This document shows positions 41,117 through 49,941 of a DNA stretch of 64,000 bases, piece by piece. Location: positions 1 to 64,000 of the forward strand of contig NZ_WRPK01000001.1 of assembly GCF_009755815.1 (NCBI RefSeq). The letters run 5' to 3'. Source of the DNA: Flavisphingomonas formosensis. GTDB taxonomy: Bacteria; Pseudomonadota; Alphaproteobacteria; Sphingomonadales; Sphingomonadaceae. The notes below the pieces were generated by a model. The model worked only from the letters and a program-made list of their open reading frames with translations. It had not been told where the DNA came from and made no database searches. Numbering within the stretch: the first letter of the stretch is position 1; every line of letters begins with the position of its first letter. A program made the translations under genes and the position numbers.

Positions 41117-41653
41117 TCAGGCCTTGGCGGCCTTGGCGCGCTCGATCGCTTCCATGACGATGGTACGCGCTTCCTCGGCGCCGCCCCAGGTACCGATACG
41201 CACCCACTTCTTCGCCTCGAGATCTTTGTAATGGGTGAAGAAATGCTCGATCTGCTGCATCACGATCTCGGGCAGATCGTCCTTTTCCCCGACCTTGCTG
41301 TAATAGGGGAAAGTGGCGTCGACCGGCACGGTCAGCAGCTTCTCGTCACCGCCGGCTTCGTCCTCCAGCTTCAGCACCGCGATCGGGCGGGCACGCACGA
41401 CGCAGCCCGGCACGAAGGGCGAGCGCGCGACGACGAGCGCGTCCAACGGATCGCCGTCCGGCGACAGGGTATGCGGGACGAAGCCGTAATTGGCGGGATA
41501 GCGCATCGGCGTGTGCAGGATGCGATCGACGAAGAGTGCTCCCGACTTCTTGTCGAACTCATATTTCACCGGCTCGCCGCCCACAGGCACCTCGATGACG
41601 ACATTCAGGCTGTGAGGAGGATTGTCGCCGACTGGAATAAGCTCGATATTCAC
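41117..41653 (-). CDS. ppa: Inorganic pyrophosphatase (family I)
   Basis: 178 residues. Hydrolyses pyrophosphate released by biosynthesis, using Mg ions. The family signature DGDPLDALV (about 65-73) carries the metal-binding aspartates, preceded by DRILHTPMRYPANYGFVP. Length matches bacterial PPases. It is divergent from hisS, 236 nt away. Confidence 0.97.
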   Translation of the reverse strand: MNIELIPVGDNPPHSLNVVIEVPVGGEPVKYEFDKKSGALFVDRILHTPMRYPANYGFVPHTLSPDGDPLDALVVARSPFVPGCVVRARPIAVLKLEDEAGGDEKLLTVPVDATFPYYSKVGEKDDLPEIVMQQIEHFFTHYKDLEAKKWVRIGTWGGAEEARTIVMEAIERAKAAKA

Positions 41654-41889
41654 AAGGGTCCCCTTGATATGTTGCGCCGCACCAATAGCACGCGCCTATG
41701 ACGGAGCAGCGGCGTTCACAAGGTCTATTTCCAACATCCTTAATTTTGCCTTCGACTGCGGCCGTTTCCGACAGACCGGCCGCCAAGCCGCACTGTCCTC
41801 CATTCCCGAAAACGAAGGCACCGGCCGGCTTTGCACAGCGCGCAAACCGCTTTCGCCTCAGGCGATCAGGCTCTAAGAGCGCGCTCGCA

Positions 41890-43137
41890 ATGAGCAAGAT
41901 CACCACACCCCAGGCCATCCGCGGAACCCAGGACATGCTCGGCGAGGACGCCTTGCGGTTCGGACATGTCGTCGAGACGTTCGAACATGTGCGCCGGCTC
42001 TATGGTTTCGGCCGCGTCGAGGTGCCGGTTTTCGAAGCGACCGCCGTGTTCTCGCGCTCGCTCGGCGAGACTACCGACGTCGTTTCCAAGGAAATGTACA
42101 CGTTCGAGGATCGCGGCGGAGATTCGCTGACCTTGCGTCCCGAATTCACCGCGGGCATCTCACGTGCCTATCTGACCAATGGCTGGCAGCAGCATGCGCC
42201 GCTCAAGGTCGCCACGCACGGCCCGCTGTTCCGCTACGAACGGCCGCAAAAGGGCCGCTTCCGCCAGTTCCACCAGCTCGATGCCGAGGTCATCGGATCG
42301 GCCGAGCCGGCGGCGGATGTCGAGCTGCTCGTCTTCGCCGACCAGCTTCTGCACGAGCTGGGCGTCGCCGAAGGCGTGACCTTGACGCTCAACACGCTGG
42401 GCGACCAGGCGACCCGGGAAGCCTGGCGCGAGGCGCTGATCCGCCATTTCGAGGCGCATCGGGACGCGCTGTCCGAGGAGAGCGTCGACCGGCTGAGCCG
42501 CAATCCGCTGCGCATTCTCGACAGCAAGGATCCGCGCGACATCCCGATCGCGGCGGCGGCACCGACGATCGACGATCATCTCTCCTCCGAGGCCGGCGCC
42601 TTCTTCGAGGCGGTGACGCGCGGCCTGCAGGCCGCGGGGGTTGCCTGGACGCGCAACCCCCGGCTGGTGCGCGGCCTCGATTATTATCGCCACACCGCGT
42701 TCGAATTCGTGACCGACCGGCTCGGCGCCCAGGGCACGGTGCTCGGCGGCGGGCGCTATGACGGGCTGATCGAGGCGCTCGGCGGTCCCGCCACCCCGGC
42801 GGTCGGCTGGGCCGCCGGCATCGAGCGGCTGGCGATGCTGATCGACGCACCCGCGCCTGCCGGCATCCAGGCGGCTATCGTGCCGATGGGCGCGGCGGCC
42901 GAGGCGGTGGCCACGGGCCTGCTCGCCAGCCTGCGCCGCGCCGGCATCGCCGCCGACATGGCTTATCGCGGCAACATGAAGCGCCGCATGCAGAAGGCGG
43001 ATGCCAGCGGCGCGCGCTTTGCGGTGATCATCGGCGACGACGAGATCGCGCGTGGCGAGGCAGCGGTGAAGAATCTCGTAGAGGGCAGCCAGACGATGGT
43101 TCCGCTGGACAAGGTGGGCGAGGCGGTGAGCCGCTGA
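41890..43137 (+). CDS. hisS: Histidyl-tRNA synthetase
   Basis: 415 residues. Class II aminoacyl-tRNA synthetase. Motifs: [14 protein letters not shown] at the N terminus, motif 2 in [17 protein letters not shown], the histidine-binding [12 protein letters not shown] and [14 protein letters not shown], motif 3 ([12 protein letters not shown]) and the C-terminal anticodon-binding domain. ATG at 41890 gives the standard N terminus; in-frame starts from 41698 add unrelated residues. Its stop overlaps the prfA start (TGATG). Confidence 0.96.
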   Translation: MSKITTPQAIRGTQDMLGEDALRFGHVVETFEHVRRLYGFGRVEVPVFEATAVFSRSLGETTDVVSKEMYTFEDRGGDSLTLRPEFTAGISRAYLTNGWQQHAPLKVATHGPLFRYERPQKGRFRQFHQLDAEVIGSAEPAADVELLVFADQLLHELGVAEGVTLTLNTLGDQATREAWREALIRHFEAHRDALSEESVDRLSRNPLRILDSKDPRDIPIAAAAPTIDDHLSSEAGAFFEAVTRGLQAAGVAWTRNPRLVRGLDYYRHTAFEFVTDRLGAQGTVLGGGRYDGLIEALGGPATPAVGWAAGIERLAMLIDAPAPAGIQAAIVPMGAAAEAVATGLLASLRRAGIAADMAYRGNMKRRMQKADASGARFAVIIGDDEIARGEAAVKNLVEGSQTMVPLDKVGEAVSR

Positions 43138-44219
43138 TGGTCTCCATCCCCGCGTCCCGCATCGCCGCGATCGAGGCGCGGCGCGACGAACTGCAGGCGG
43201 AAATGGCATCGGGCCATCTCGCCGCCGATCGCTTCGTGCAGCTTTCGAAGGAATATGCCGAGGTCGAGCCGGTGGCGCAGGCCGCGGGCGAGGTGCGTCG
43301 GCTGCGCGCGGAACTCGACAATCTCGCCCATATGATCGCCGACCCCGAAGCCGATGCCGAGATCCGGGCGATGGCCGAGGAAGAGGCCGAGGCGATCAAG
43401 GCGAAGCTGCCGGAGGCGGAACGCACGCTGGCCTTGCGCCTGCTGCCCAAGGATGCGGCCGACGAACGTTCGGCCATGCTCGAGATCCGCGCCGGCACCG
43501 GCGGGGACGAGGCCGCGCTGTTCGCGGGCGACCTGCTGCGCATGTACCAGCGCTATGCCGAGGAACGCGGCTGGAAGGTGGAGCTGATCTCCGCCAGCCC
43601 GGCCGAACTCGGCGGCTATAAGGAAGTCATCGCCTCGCTGACCGGCGCCGGCGTGTTCGCGCGCCTCAAGTTCGAAAGCGGCGTCCACCGTGTGCAACGC
43701 GTGCCGGTGACCGAGAGCGGGGGGCGCATCCACACCTCCGCCGCCACCGTCGCGGTGCTGCCCGAGGCCGAGGAGGTGGACGTGCAGATCGACGACAAGG
43801 ACCTGCGCATCGATGTCTATCGCTCGTCGGGCCCGGGCGGCCAATCGGTCAACACCACCGACAGCGCCGTGCGCATCACCCATTTGCCGACCGGCCTCGT
43901 CGTGATCCAGCAGGACGAGAAATCGCAACACAAGAACAAGGCCAAGGCACTGAAGGTGCTGCGCACGCGTCTCTACGAGGCCGAGCGCGAGCGGCTGGCG
44001 AGCGAGCGGGCGGGCGCGCGCAAGTCGATGGTCGGATCGGGCGACCGGTCCGAGCGGATCCGCACCTATAATTTCCCGCAGGGCCGGGTGACCGACCATC
44101 GCATCAACCTGACCCTCCACCGCCTGCCCGAGATCCTCGAAGGCCCCGGTCTCGAAGAACTGGTGTCGGCGCTGATCGCCGAGGATGAAGCGGCGAGGCT
44201 GGCGAATCTGGATGTCTGA
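43137..44219 (+). CDS. prfA: Peptide chain release factor 1
   Basis: 360 residues. Recognises UAA/UAG stop codons. The codon-recognition tripeptide is PVT (QRVPVTES) where many species have PAT. The peptidyl-transferase GGQ motif is Gly234-Gly235-Gln236 ([12 protein letters not shown]). Its glutamine is methylated by PrmC, the next gene, which matches the gene order. The start overlaps the hisS stop codon. Confidence 0.97.
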   Translation: MVSIPASRIAAIEARRDELQAEMASGHLAADRFVQLSKEYAEVEPVAQAAGEVRRLRAELDNLAHMIADPEADAEIRAMAEEEAEAIKAKLPEAERTLALRLLPKDAADERSAMLEIRAGTGGDEAALFAGDLLRMYQRYAEERGWKVELISASPAELGGYKEVIASLTGAGVFARLKFESGVHRVQRVPVTESGGRIHTSAATVAVLPEAEEVDVQIDDKDLRIDVYRSSGPGGQSVNTTDSAVRITHLPTGLVVIQQDEKSQHKNKAKALKVLRTRLYEAERERLASERAGARKSMVGSGDRSERIRTYNFPQGRVTDHRINLTLHRLPEILEGPGLEELVSALIAEDEAARLANLDV

Positions 44220-44283
44220 TGATGGCGCTTCCGCTCGGAATTGCGCCATGCGCGCGTCGTCGATGTGGAGCTTGTTCTTCTTC

Positions 44284-44309
44284 GTCATCCCAGCGGACGC
44301 TGGCATGAC
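44284..44309. repeat. Intergenic palindromic repeat, family A (short copy)
   Basis: GTCATCCCAGCGGACGCTGGC reads into ATGAC, an imperfect palindrome. It lies in the 113-nt gap between prfA and prmC, unusual because it separates two genes of one operon. Confidence 0.65.
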
Positions 44310-44332
44310 GGGAGAAAGATGCGATCGAATCG

Positions 44333-45190
44333 ATGGGTGAATCCGCCAGCGCCGTGGGCGGAGGCGTGACGGCGCGCGACGGCATCGTGCGCGGTGCGAC
44401 GGCGCTTGCAACGATCAGCGACACGCCCCGGCTCGATGCGGAGCTGCTGATGGCCCATGCCCTGGGCCTTAGCCGTGAGGCGATGCTGCTCGGCCGGCTC
44501 GACGACCTCGCCCCCGAAAGTTTCGCCGGCCTGCTCCGCCGCCGGCTGGACGGCGAGCCCATCGCCTATATCACCGGCAGGCGCGCCTTCTGGACGATCG
44601 AGCTGGCGGTGGCGCCCGGCGTGCTGATCCCGCGGCCCGACACGGAGACGCTGATCGAGGCCGCGATCGATCATTTCGGCGCACGCGCGCCGGCCAGCAT
44701 CCTGGATCTCGGCACGGGATCCGGTGCGCTGCTGCTCGCCGCGCTCGACATATGGCCGGATGCCCATGGCCTCGGGATAGACCGATCGCCGGAGGCGTTG
44801 GTTATCGCCCGCGGCAATGCGGAACGGCTGGGTCTCGCGGAGCGGGCGCGATTCCAGGCTGGCGACTGGGGAGAAGGAATAGCCGACCGTTTCGACCTCG
44901 TGCTGTGCAATCCGCCTTATGTCGAAAGCGAGGCCGTATTGCCGCGCGAGGTAGCCGAGCATGAGCCGGCATCCGCCCTGTTTGCCGGGCCGGAGGGCCT
45001 CGACGAATATCGCCGGCTCGCGCCGCAGATCGGGCAAATGCTCGCTCCCGGCGGAGTTGCGTGCATCGAAATCGGTTTTGCGCAAGGGGCCGCGGTCTCG
45101 GCGCTGTTTCGCGACGCGGGCTTCGATCCGTCGATCCGCCAGGATCTGGGCGGACGGGATCGGTGCGTGATCCTGGGCGGTTCATCGTAG
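44333..45190 (+). CDS. prmC: Peptide chain release factor N5-glutamine methyltransferase
   Basis: 285 residues. Methylates the GGQ glutamine of RF1 and RF2 using S-adenosylmethionine. The N-terminal RF-binding helical domain (TPRLDAELLMAHALGLSREAMLL), the AdoMet-binding ILDLGTGSGALLLA and the catalytic NPPY (Asn193-Tyr196, LVLCNPPYVESE) are present. ATG 44333 gives normal length; a GTG at 44366 is a possible alternative. A DUF4167 gene follows, the usual alphaproteobacterial neighbour. Confidence 0.95.
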   Translation: MGESASAVGGGVTARDGIVRGATALATISDTPRLDAELLMAHALGLSREAMLLGRLDDLAPESFAGLLRRRLDGEPIAYITGRRAFWTIELAVAPGVLIPRPDTETLIEAAIDHFGARAPASILDLGTGSGALLLAALDIWPDAHGLGIDRSPEALVIARGNAERLGLAERARFQAGDWGEGIADRFDLVLCNPPYVESEAVLPREVAEHEPASALFAGPEGLDEYRRLAPQIGQMLAPGGVACIEIGFAQGAAVSALFRDAGFDPSIRQDLGGRDRCVILGGSS

Positions 45191-45207
45191 AAAGACCGAA
45201 ATTCCCC

Positions 45208-45236
45208 TTGGATTTCGCCGAACGAGACACTAGATA
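45208..45236 (+). promoter_or_regulatory. Predicted sigma70 promoter of the DUF4167 leader
   Basis: TTGGAT (45208-45213) and TAGATA (45231-45236) are separated by exactly 17 nt, starting 18 nt after the prmC stop codon. It would drive a structured leader of about 215 nt. Both hexamers deviate from consensus at two or more positions, so this is moderate evidence. Confidence 0.45.
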
Positions 45237-45337
45237 GGCGCCAGGAATGGGGGCCTCGACACTGGTACGACTGGCCCCTGACCGACCCCCAATGGCCGCG
45301 CCGCTGCAAGTTGGCGGTTCTGCATAGGAGGCTGTGG

Positions 45338-45460
45338 ATGCCCCGATTTTCGGGACCGTCCACCCCGATGGGAGTCGTGCACATATTTTTGGCCGGGGTG
45401 GGCCCGGCCTTTGGGAGTGGTGACCATTTGCCACCAGTGACGAAGGCAGCGAACAGTTGA
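45338..45460 (+). CDS. Possible 40-residue leader peptide upstream of DUF4167
   Basis: A short frame with an excellent Shine-Dalgarno (AGGAGG, 45326-45331, 6 nt before ATG 45338). The start codon overlaps the 5' arm of a hairpin (GTGGA/TCCAC, 45334-45363, with an inner CCCGA/TCGGG). The frame ends TGA at 45458-45460, overlapping the TTG start of the DUF4167 gene (TTGA), an arrangement that gives translational coupling. The encoded peptide begins MPRFSGPSTPMGVV and is not recognised. A second hairpin (GGCCGGG/CCCGGCC, 45391-45409) lies inside it. It could be a regulatory leader rather than a functional peptide; conservation in relatives would decide. Confidence 0.4.
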   Translation: MPRFSGPSTPMGVVHIFLAGVGPAFGSGDHLPPVTKAANS

Positions 45461-46368
45461 TCAACAATCGTCAGAACGGCCGCCGTCGTGGCCGCGGGGG
45501 CGGTGCGCCCCGGCCGAACGGTGGCAATAACGGCCCCGATCGGGGGAATCGGATCGATAACCGCGCGCGCGGCAACGCGAACCAGCTTCACGAGAAATAT
45601 AAGACGCTGGCTCGCGACGCCCAGATGCAGGGCGACCGGGTGATGACGGAATATTATCTCCAGTTCGCGGACCATTATTTCCGCGTCCTGAGCGAGACCC
45701 GGAGCCGCTTCGAGGATCAACGCCGCGACCGGTTCGACAATCAGGACTTCGACGAGGACGGCGACGGCGATTTCAACGGCGCCGGCGAATATGGCGAAGA
45801 CAGCGGCGGCGAGCGCAACGGCAACGGCTATGCGCAGCAGCAGGGCAATGGCCATGGCGGCGAACGCCGCGAGCGCCAGCCCCGCCAGGAGCGCTACGAG
45901 CGGCAGGATCGCCAAGACCGCCAGGACCGCCCCGAACGTCAGGACCGTCCGGAACGTCAGGACCGTCCGGAACGCCAAGAGCGTGCGGAACGCCAGGATC
46001 GTCCCGAGCGCCAGCAGCGCTTCGAGCGCCAGGATCGGCCCGAGGCAGCGCCGCAGCTCGATTTCGCGGAAGCCGCCGCTCCTGCCGCCGCGGCTTCTTT
46101 CGAGCCGCAGCCCGGCGTCGAGGGCGTCGAGATCGCGCCGCGCGCACGCCGCGGCCGTGGCCGTCCGCGCCGCGAAGCCGAAGGCACCGAGGGCGAGCGG
46201 ATCGACGCCGCCAGCCTGCCGCCGGCCTTCGCCGCGGAACCCGAGCAGAGTTCGGCGCCTGCCCCCGAGCCGGCGGCCGAGGCCGCTCCGGACGGCGAGG
46301 AAAAGCCGAAGCGCCGCCGCGGCCGTCCGCGCAAGGACGAGAGCGCAGCAGCTATCGCTGAAGCCTGA
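45457..46368 (+). CDS. DUF4167 protein with nucleic-acid-binding features
   Basis: 303 residues. The N-terminal DUF4167 domain (about 1-90) starts with an arginine/glycine-rich segment (INNRQNGRRRGRGGG) and contains the conserved NANQLHEKYKTLARDAQMQGD and YYLQFADHYFRVL. Then a long charged low-complexity tract of RQDRPE-type repeats (about 148-196) follows, and two AT-hook-like GRP motifs near 229-240 (RRGRGRPRRE) and 285-295 (KRRRGRPRKDE). These features suggest DNA or RNA binding; the family has no established function. The start is TTG 45457 because the frame upstream is closed by a stop at 45421 and no other start exists; GAAGG lies about 9 nt before it. Confidence 0.85.
   Translation: MINNRQNGRRRGRGGGAPRPNGGNNGPDRGNRIDNRARGNANQLHEKYKTLARDAQMQGDRVMTEYYLQFADHYFRVLSETRSRFEDQRRDRFDNQDFDEDGDGDFNGAGEYGEDSGGERNGNGYAQQQGNGHGGERRERQPRQERYERQDRQDRQDRPERQDRPERQDRPERQERAERQDRPERQQRFERQDRPEAAPQLDFAEAAAPAAAASFEPQPGVEGVEIAPRARRGRGRPRREAEGTEGERIDAASLPPAFAAEPEQSSAPAPEPAAEAAPDGEEKPKRRRGRPRKDESAAAIAEA
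45905..46044 (+). repeat. In-gene tandem repeat encoding RQDRPE units
   Basis: Imperfect 9-18 bp units such as CGTCAGGACCGTCCGGAA recur within the DUF4167 gene and encode RQDRPE/RQERAE-type hexapeptides. Such a region can change length by slippage between strains. Confidence 0.75.
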
Positions 46369-46387
46369 TCTTTCGACCCGAAACCAG

Positions 46388-46425
46388 AAAGGGCGTCGCG
46401 CACCAGCGCGGCGCCCTTTTCTTTT
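46388..46425 (+). terminator. Intrinsic terminator after the DUF4167 gene
   Basis: AAAGGGCGTCGCGC pairs with GCGCGGCGCCCTTT (stem about 13 bp with one mismatch, 5-nt loop), followed by TTCTTTT. This is a strong, classical intrinsic terminator. Confidence 0.88.
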
Positions 46426-46488
46426 GCTCTTCGCAAATGCTTGAATCCGGGCCACTATCCCGCAAGATCATAAGGGGATGATGCCTGC

Positions 46489-47871
46489 ATGCGCCTGTCC
46501 GTCCTAGCCAGCCTGCCTTTGCTCGTCCCGGCCGCCGCCTTCGCGCAGACCGCGCAGGGCGATGTCGCCATCACCATCTACAACGACAATCTCGCCCTCG
46601 TTCAGGATACCCGCTCGCTCGCGATCCCCACCGGGCGCAGCCGCCAGGAATTCCCGGACGTATCCGCGCAGATCCGGCCGGAAACAGTTTCCTTCGCCGC
46701 GGACGGCACCGCGATCGTCGAGCAGAATTTCGACTATGACCTGCTCTCGCCCGGCAAGCTGATGGAAAAGGCGGTCGGCCAGACCGTCACCATCGTACGG
46801 ACCAACCCTGCCACGGGCGCGGAGACGCGCGAGGTGGCCAAGGTGCTGGCGGTGAATGGCGGCGTGGTGCTGCAGATCGGCCCGCGGATCGAGGTGCTGC
46901 GCGACGACGGGCTGCCGGTGCGCGTCGTGTTCGACAAGGTGCCCGACAATCTGCGCGCGCGCCCGACCCTGTCGATCACGTTGCAGAGCAGCCGCGGCGG
47001 CACGCGCCCGGCGCGGCTCAGCTATCTGACGCCCGGCCTCGGCTGGAAGGCCGACTATGTCGCCCGCTTCGACGAAACGGCCGGCAAGATCGACGTGCAG
47101 GGCTGGATCACGCTCAGCAACACGACCGGCACCAGCTTCGCCAATGCCGACGTGGTGATGGTGGCCGGAACGCCCAACCAGGGCGGCAACGACAATCGCT
47201 ACGGCTATCGCGCGCAGCCTGCGCCGATCCGACGGGCCGGAACGGAAAGCGGCCCGCGCGCGCAGCTTGGCGATTATTATCTCTATCCCCTGGCCGAGCG
47301 CACGACGATCGCCAATGCGCAGACCAAGCAGGTCAGCTTCCTCGACGTACAGGGCGCGGCGGCCCGCAAGGCTTATGAGTATCGCGCCGGCTGGCTGCAG
47401 AGCGGCGATGCCGCCAGCGCGAGCACGGTGCTCAAATTCACCAGCAGCAAGGAAGGCGGGCTGGGGGATCAGCTCCCGGCCGGCACGGTGCGCGTCTATA
47501 TGAAGGATGCGCGCGGCAACCCCCAGTTCATCGGCGAGAACGGCATCGATCACACCCCGATGGGATCGGAACTGGCCATCCGGACGGGCGATGCCTTCGA
47601 CGTCAAGGTGAAGAGCGTCGTCGAAAAGCGGGAGCGGCTGGGCGACGAGCGCTGGCGCACGGCGATGCGCTATACGATCACCAATGCGCGCGCGGCACCG
47701 GTGACGGTGGATCTCATCCAGTCCGGCCTCGACTGGGGCTGGCAGGATACGCGGATCGCCAGCGAGAGCCTCAAGAGCGAGCGTCTCTCCTCCAACGAGG
47801 CGCAATGGCATGTGCCGGTTGCCGCCAATGGCGAAACCCAGGTGACGGCGGTGTTCGAGACGCGCAATTGA
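46489..47871 (+). CDS. Secreted DUF4139 domain-containing protein (first of pair)
   Basis: 460 residues: signal peptide ending AAFAQ, then DUF4139. Conserved segments: VAITIYNDNLALVQDTRSLAIPTGRSRQEF at the N terminus, LSYLTPGLGWKADYVARFD in the middle and KSVVEKRERLGDERWR near the C terminus. The family is beta-rich, found in secreted or periplasmic proteins, function unknown. The neighbouring gene is a second, more divergent member; the stop overlaps its TTG start. A GGGG SD precedes ATG 46489. Confidence 0.88.
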   Translation: MRLSVLASLPLLVPAAAFAQTAQGDVAITIYNDNLALVQDTRSLAIPTGRSRQEFPDVSAQIRPETVSFAADGTAIVEQNFDYDLLSPGKLMEKAVGQTVTIVRTNPATGAETREVAKVLAVNGGVVLQIGPRIEVLRDDGLPVRVVFDKVPDNLRARPTLSITLQSSRGGTRPARLSYLTPGLGWKADYVARFDETAGKIDVQGWITLSNTTGTSFANADVVMVAGTPNQGGNDNRYGYRAQPAPIRRAGTESGPRAQLGDYYLYPLAERTTIANAQTKQVSFLDVQGAAARKAYEYRAGWLQSGDAASASTVLKFTSSKEGGLGDQLPAGTVRVYMKDARGNPQFIGENGIDHTPMGSELAIRTGDAFDVKVKSVVEKRERLGDERWRTAMRYTITNARAAPVTVDLIQSGLDWGWQDTRIASESLKSERLSSNEAQWHVPVAANGETQVTAVFETRN

Positions 47872-49412
47872 AGCGCCTGCTCGCCCTGTCGATGGCGCTG
47901 GCCGCGCCGGCGCAGGCCATGGTCGTCACCTCGACGCGGCCGGATACGGTAGCCGTCACGGTCTATCGCAATCCCGATCGAGGCGACGGTGACGGCATGG
48001 ATCTGGCATGGTTGCGCGGCTTCGCGCTGATCACGGAGACCCGTTCGATCGACCTTCCTGCCGGAGACAGCGAAGTCCGGTTCGAAGGGGTGGCCGGCAG
48101 CATGATCCCGGTGAGCGCGATCGTCACCGGCCTGCCGGGCGGCATGGCCGAGAAGAATCGCGACGCCCGCCTGCTCTCGCCCGCCGCGCTGATCGACGGC
48201 TGGCTGGGCCGCCGCGTCCATCTGCGCCGCACCAGCCGGGCGACGGGGGCGGTACGCGAAACCGATGCGGTGCTGCGGGCCGGCCCGGGCGGCGGCGTGA
48301 TCCTGCAGACGGCCGAGGGGATCGAGGCGCTCTCCTGTTCCGGTCTTCCCGAAGCGCTGAATTATGACGGCGCGCCGGCTGGCCTTTCGGCACGACCCAC
48401 GCTCAGCGTGAAAACCACGAGCAAGGCCGCGGTCCACGCGGTCGTCACGCTCAGCTATCTCGCCGAAAATTTCGATTGGCAGGCCAATTATGTTGCCGAG
48501 ATCGCCGCGGACGGACGTCATTTCGACCTGTTCGCCTGGATGACTCTCGCCAATGGCAATGACGAGACATTCCCTGACGCGCAGGCGCAGGCCGTGGCGG
48601 GAACGCTCAATCGGTCCGAGAGTGATACCGGCGCGGCCGACCCTCTTGCGCCGAGCGTCGCGCTCGCCTGCTGGCCAATGGGCACGACCAGCGACGTGGA
48701 CATGCCGCCTCCACCGCCGCCACCGCCTCCTGCACCGATGATGGGCGGCGAGGACATCATCGTCACGGCGCAGGCGCGCGTCGAGCGGCTGATGGCGGCT
48801 CCCGTCGCGATGACCGCGGTGCAGGAGGAACTGGGCGACCTGAAGCTCTACCGGATTCCCGAGGCGGTCACCGTGGCGGCGCATGCGCAGAAGCAGGTCG
48901 CCTTGCTCGCGCGCGAGAATATCGCTTTCGATCCCGTCTACGCCGCGCGAGTCACCGTCGGAGAAGAGCAGGATCCGGCGCCGGCCGCGATCCTGATGCG
49001 CACGAAGAACGTGAAGGAACGCGGACTCGGTCTGCCATTGCCATCCGGCAAGGTGGCCATCTTCGAACAGACCGGATCGCGGCCGATGCTGGCGGGCGAA
49101 ACCATCCTCAAGGATGCCGCGATCGGCAACGAGATCGAGTGGCTCGTCGGCAGCAGCCCGCAGATCCAGGTCGCGCAGCGCGCCCTCGCGCGAGGCGGCG
49201 ACGCTTCGTCCCGCCGCTACGAGATCGAGATCAGCAACGCCAACGCCACGCCGGCCACGGTCGAAATCGCCTTCATCCTGCCGGACTCCTCGACGCAGCC
49301 GGTCTCGCCCAGCCATCGGCTGGATGCGCATAATGGCCGCACGCTCTGGATCGCGAAGCTGCCTGCCAATGGACGGGCGACGCTGCAATATAAGCTGGTC
49401 GACCGCGACTGA
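47868..49412 (+). CDS. Secreted DUF4139 protein (second of pair) with TonB-receptor-like insert
   Basis: 514 residues, paralogue of the preceding gene (VVTLSYLAENFDWQANYVAEI aligns with LSYLTPGLGWKADYVARF). Start TTG 47868 overlaps the upstream stop codon (TTGA) and begins a signal peptide (KRLLALSMALAAPAQA). An ATG at 47805 is also in frame but begins without a signal peptide, so it is rejected. A proline run (nine Pro, about residue 280) is followed by EDIIVTAQARVERLMAAPVA (about 295-314), which looks like the TonB-box/plug start of TonB-dependent receptors, and then the usual DUF4139 segment LGDLKLYRIPEAVTV. Function unknown. Confidence 0.82.
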   Translation: MKRLLALSMALAAPAQAMVVTSTRPDTVAVTVYRNPDRGDGDGMDLAWLRGFALITETRSIDLPAGDSEVRFEGVAGSMIPVSAIVTGLPGGMAEKNRDARLLSPAALIDGWLGRRVHLRRTSRATGAVRETDAVLRAGPGGGVILQTAEGIEALSCSGLPEALNYDGAPAGLSARPTLSVKTTSKAAVHAVVTLSYLAENFDWQANYVAEIAADGRHFDLFAWMTLANGNDETFPDAQAQAVAGTLNRSESDTGAADPLAPSVALACWPMGTTSDVDMPPPPPPPPPAPMMGGEDIIVTAQARVERLMAAPVAMTAVQEELGDLKLYRIPEAVTVAAHAQKQVALLARENIAFDPVYAARVTVGEEQDPAPAAILMRTKNVKERGLGLPLPSGKVAIFEQTGSRPMLAGETILKDAAIGNEIEWLVGSSPQIQVAQRALARGGDASSRRYEIEISNANATPATVEIAFILPDSSTQPVSPSHRLDAHNGRTLWIAKLPANGRATLQYKLVDRD

Positions 49413-49431
49413 CGGGGTTGCGCGTTGCGGC

Positions 49432-49854
49432 TCAGGCCCCGCCGCCGTCGGATCGCTCGATCGGCCGTGGCCGGCTGTCCTCGTCGATGGCGACGAAGGT
49501 GAACAGGCCTTCGGTCACCTTCACCTGCTCGGCACCGCGATTGCGGCTCGATATGACCTCGACGCGGACGGAAACGGAGGTGCGTCCGATCCGCTCCACC
49601 TCGGCATAGACGGACACCACGTCGCGCAGCAGCACCGGGGCGATGAACTTCATCGATTCGACGGCGACGGTGGCAAGCCGGCTGTCGTTCACTACGCGGC
49701 TGGCCTCCAGACCGCCGGCGATGTCCATCTGCGAGAGCACCCAGCCGCCGAAAATATGGCCGTTGGCGTTGATATCTCCCGGCCTTGGCACGACTCGCAG
49801 CACGGGTTCGCGGGTTTCCGTCACCTTTCCGGCCTCCAAACATTCCGATCGCAA
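49432..49854 (-). CDS. Acyl-CoA thioesterase (YciA-like hotdog)
   Basis: 140 residues of the hotdog thioesterase family. The key block is DINANGHIFGGWVLSQMDIAGG (about 27-48) with the catalytic Asp in DIAG, and the closing VKVTEGLFTFVAIDEDSRPR. It hydrolyses short-to-medium acyl-CoA esters in the cytoplasm. It is convergent with the second DUF4139 gene (gap 19 nt) and divergent from the CBS gene. The first ATG of the frame gives the family length. Confidence 0.88.
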   Translation of the reverse strand: MRSECLEAGKVTETREPVLRVVPRPGDINANGHIFGGWVLSQMDIAGGLEASRVVNDSRLATVAVESMKFIAPVLLRDVVSVYAEVERIGRTSVSVRVEVISSRNRGAEQVKVTEGLFTFVAIDEDSRPRPIERSDGGGA

Positions 49855-49941
49855 ACGGCGTTCGTGCCTTTCCTTTGGCGGCCCGAAGTGGGATCATCAA
49901 GCGTCAGTCGGCACGGACCGTTTCATGCAGAGGAGCCTGAC

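Noticed and set aside
45241-45420. Possible 6S RNA (size, promoter and a CCCCTGACCGA segment similar to 6S)
   Set aside because: The end-to-end pairing of 6S is not convincing, the gene neighbourhood (ssrS is usually near zapA/ygfA) is wrong, and a good ORF start lies within. A leader is a simpler reading.
45905-46044. CRISPR-like short repeats
   Set aside because: The units are adjacent, in frame and encode RQDRPE hexapeptides; there are no unique spacers or cas genes.
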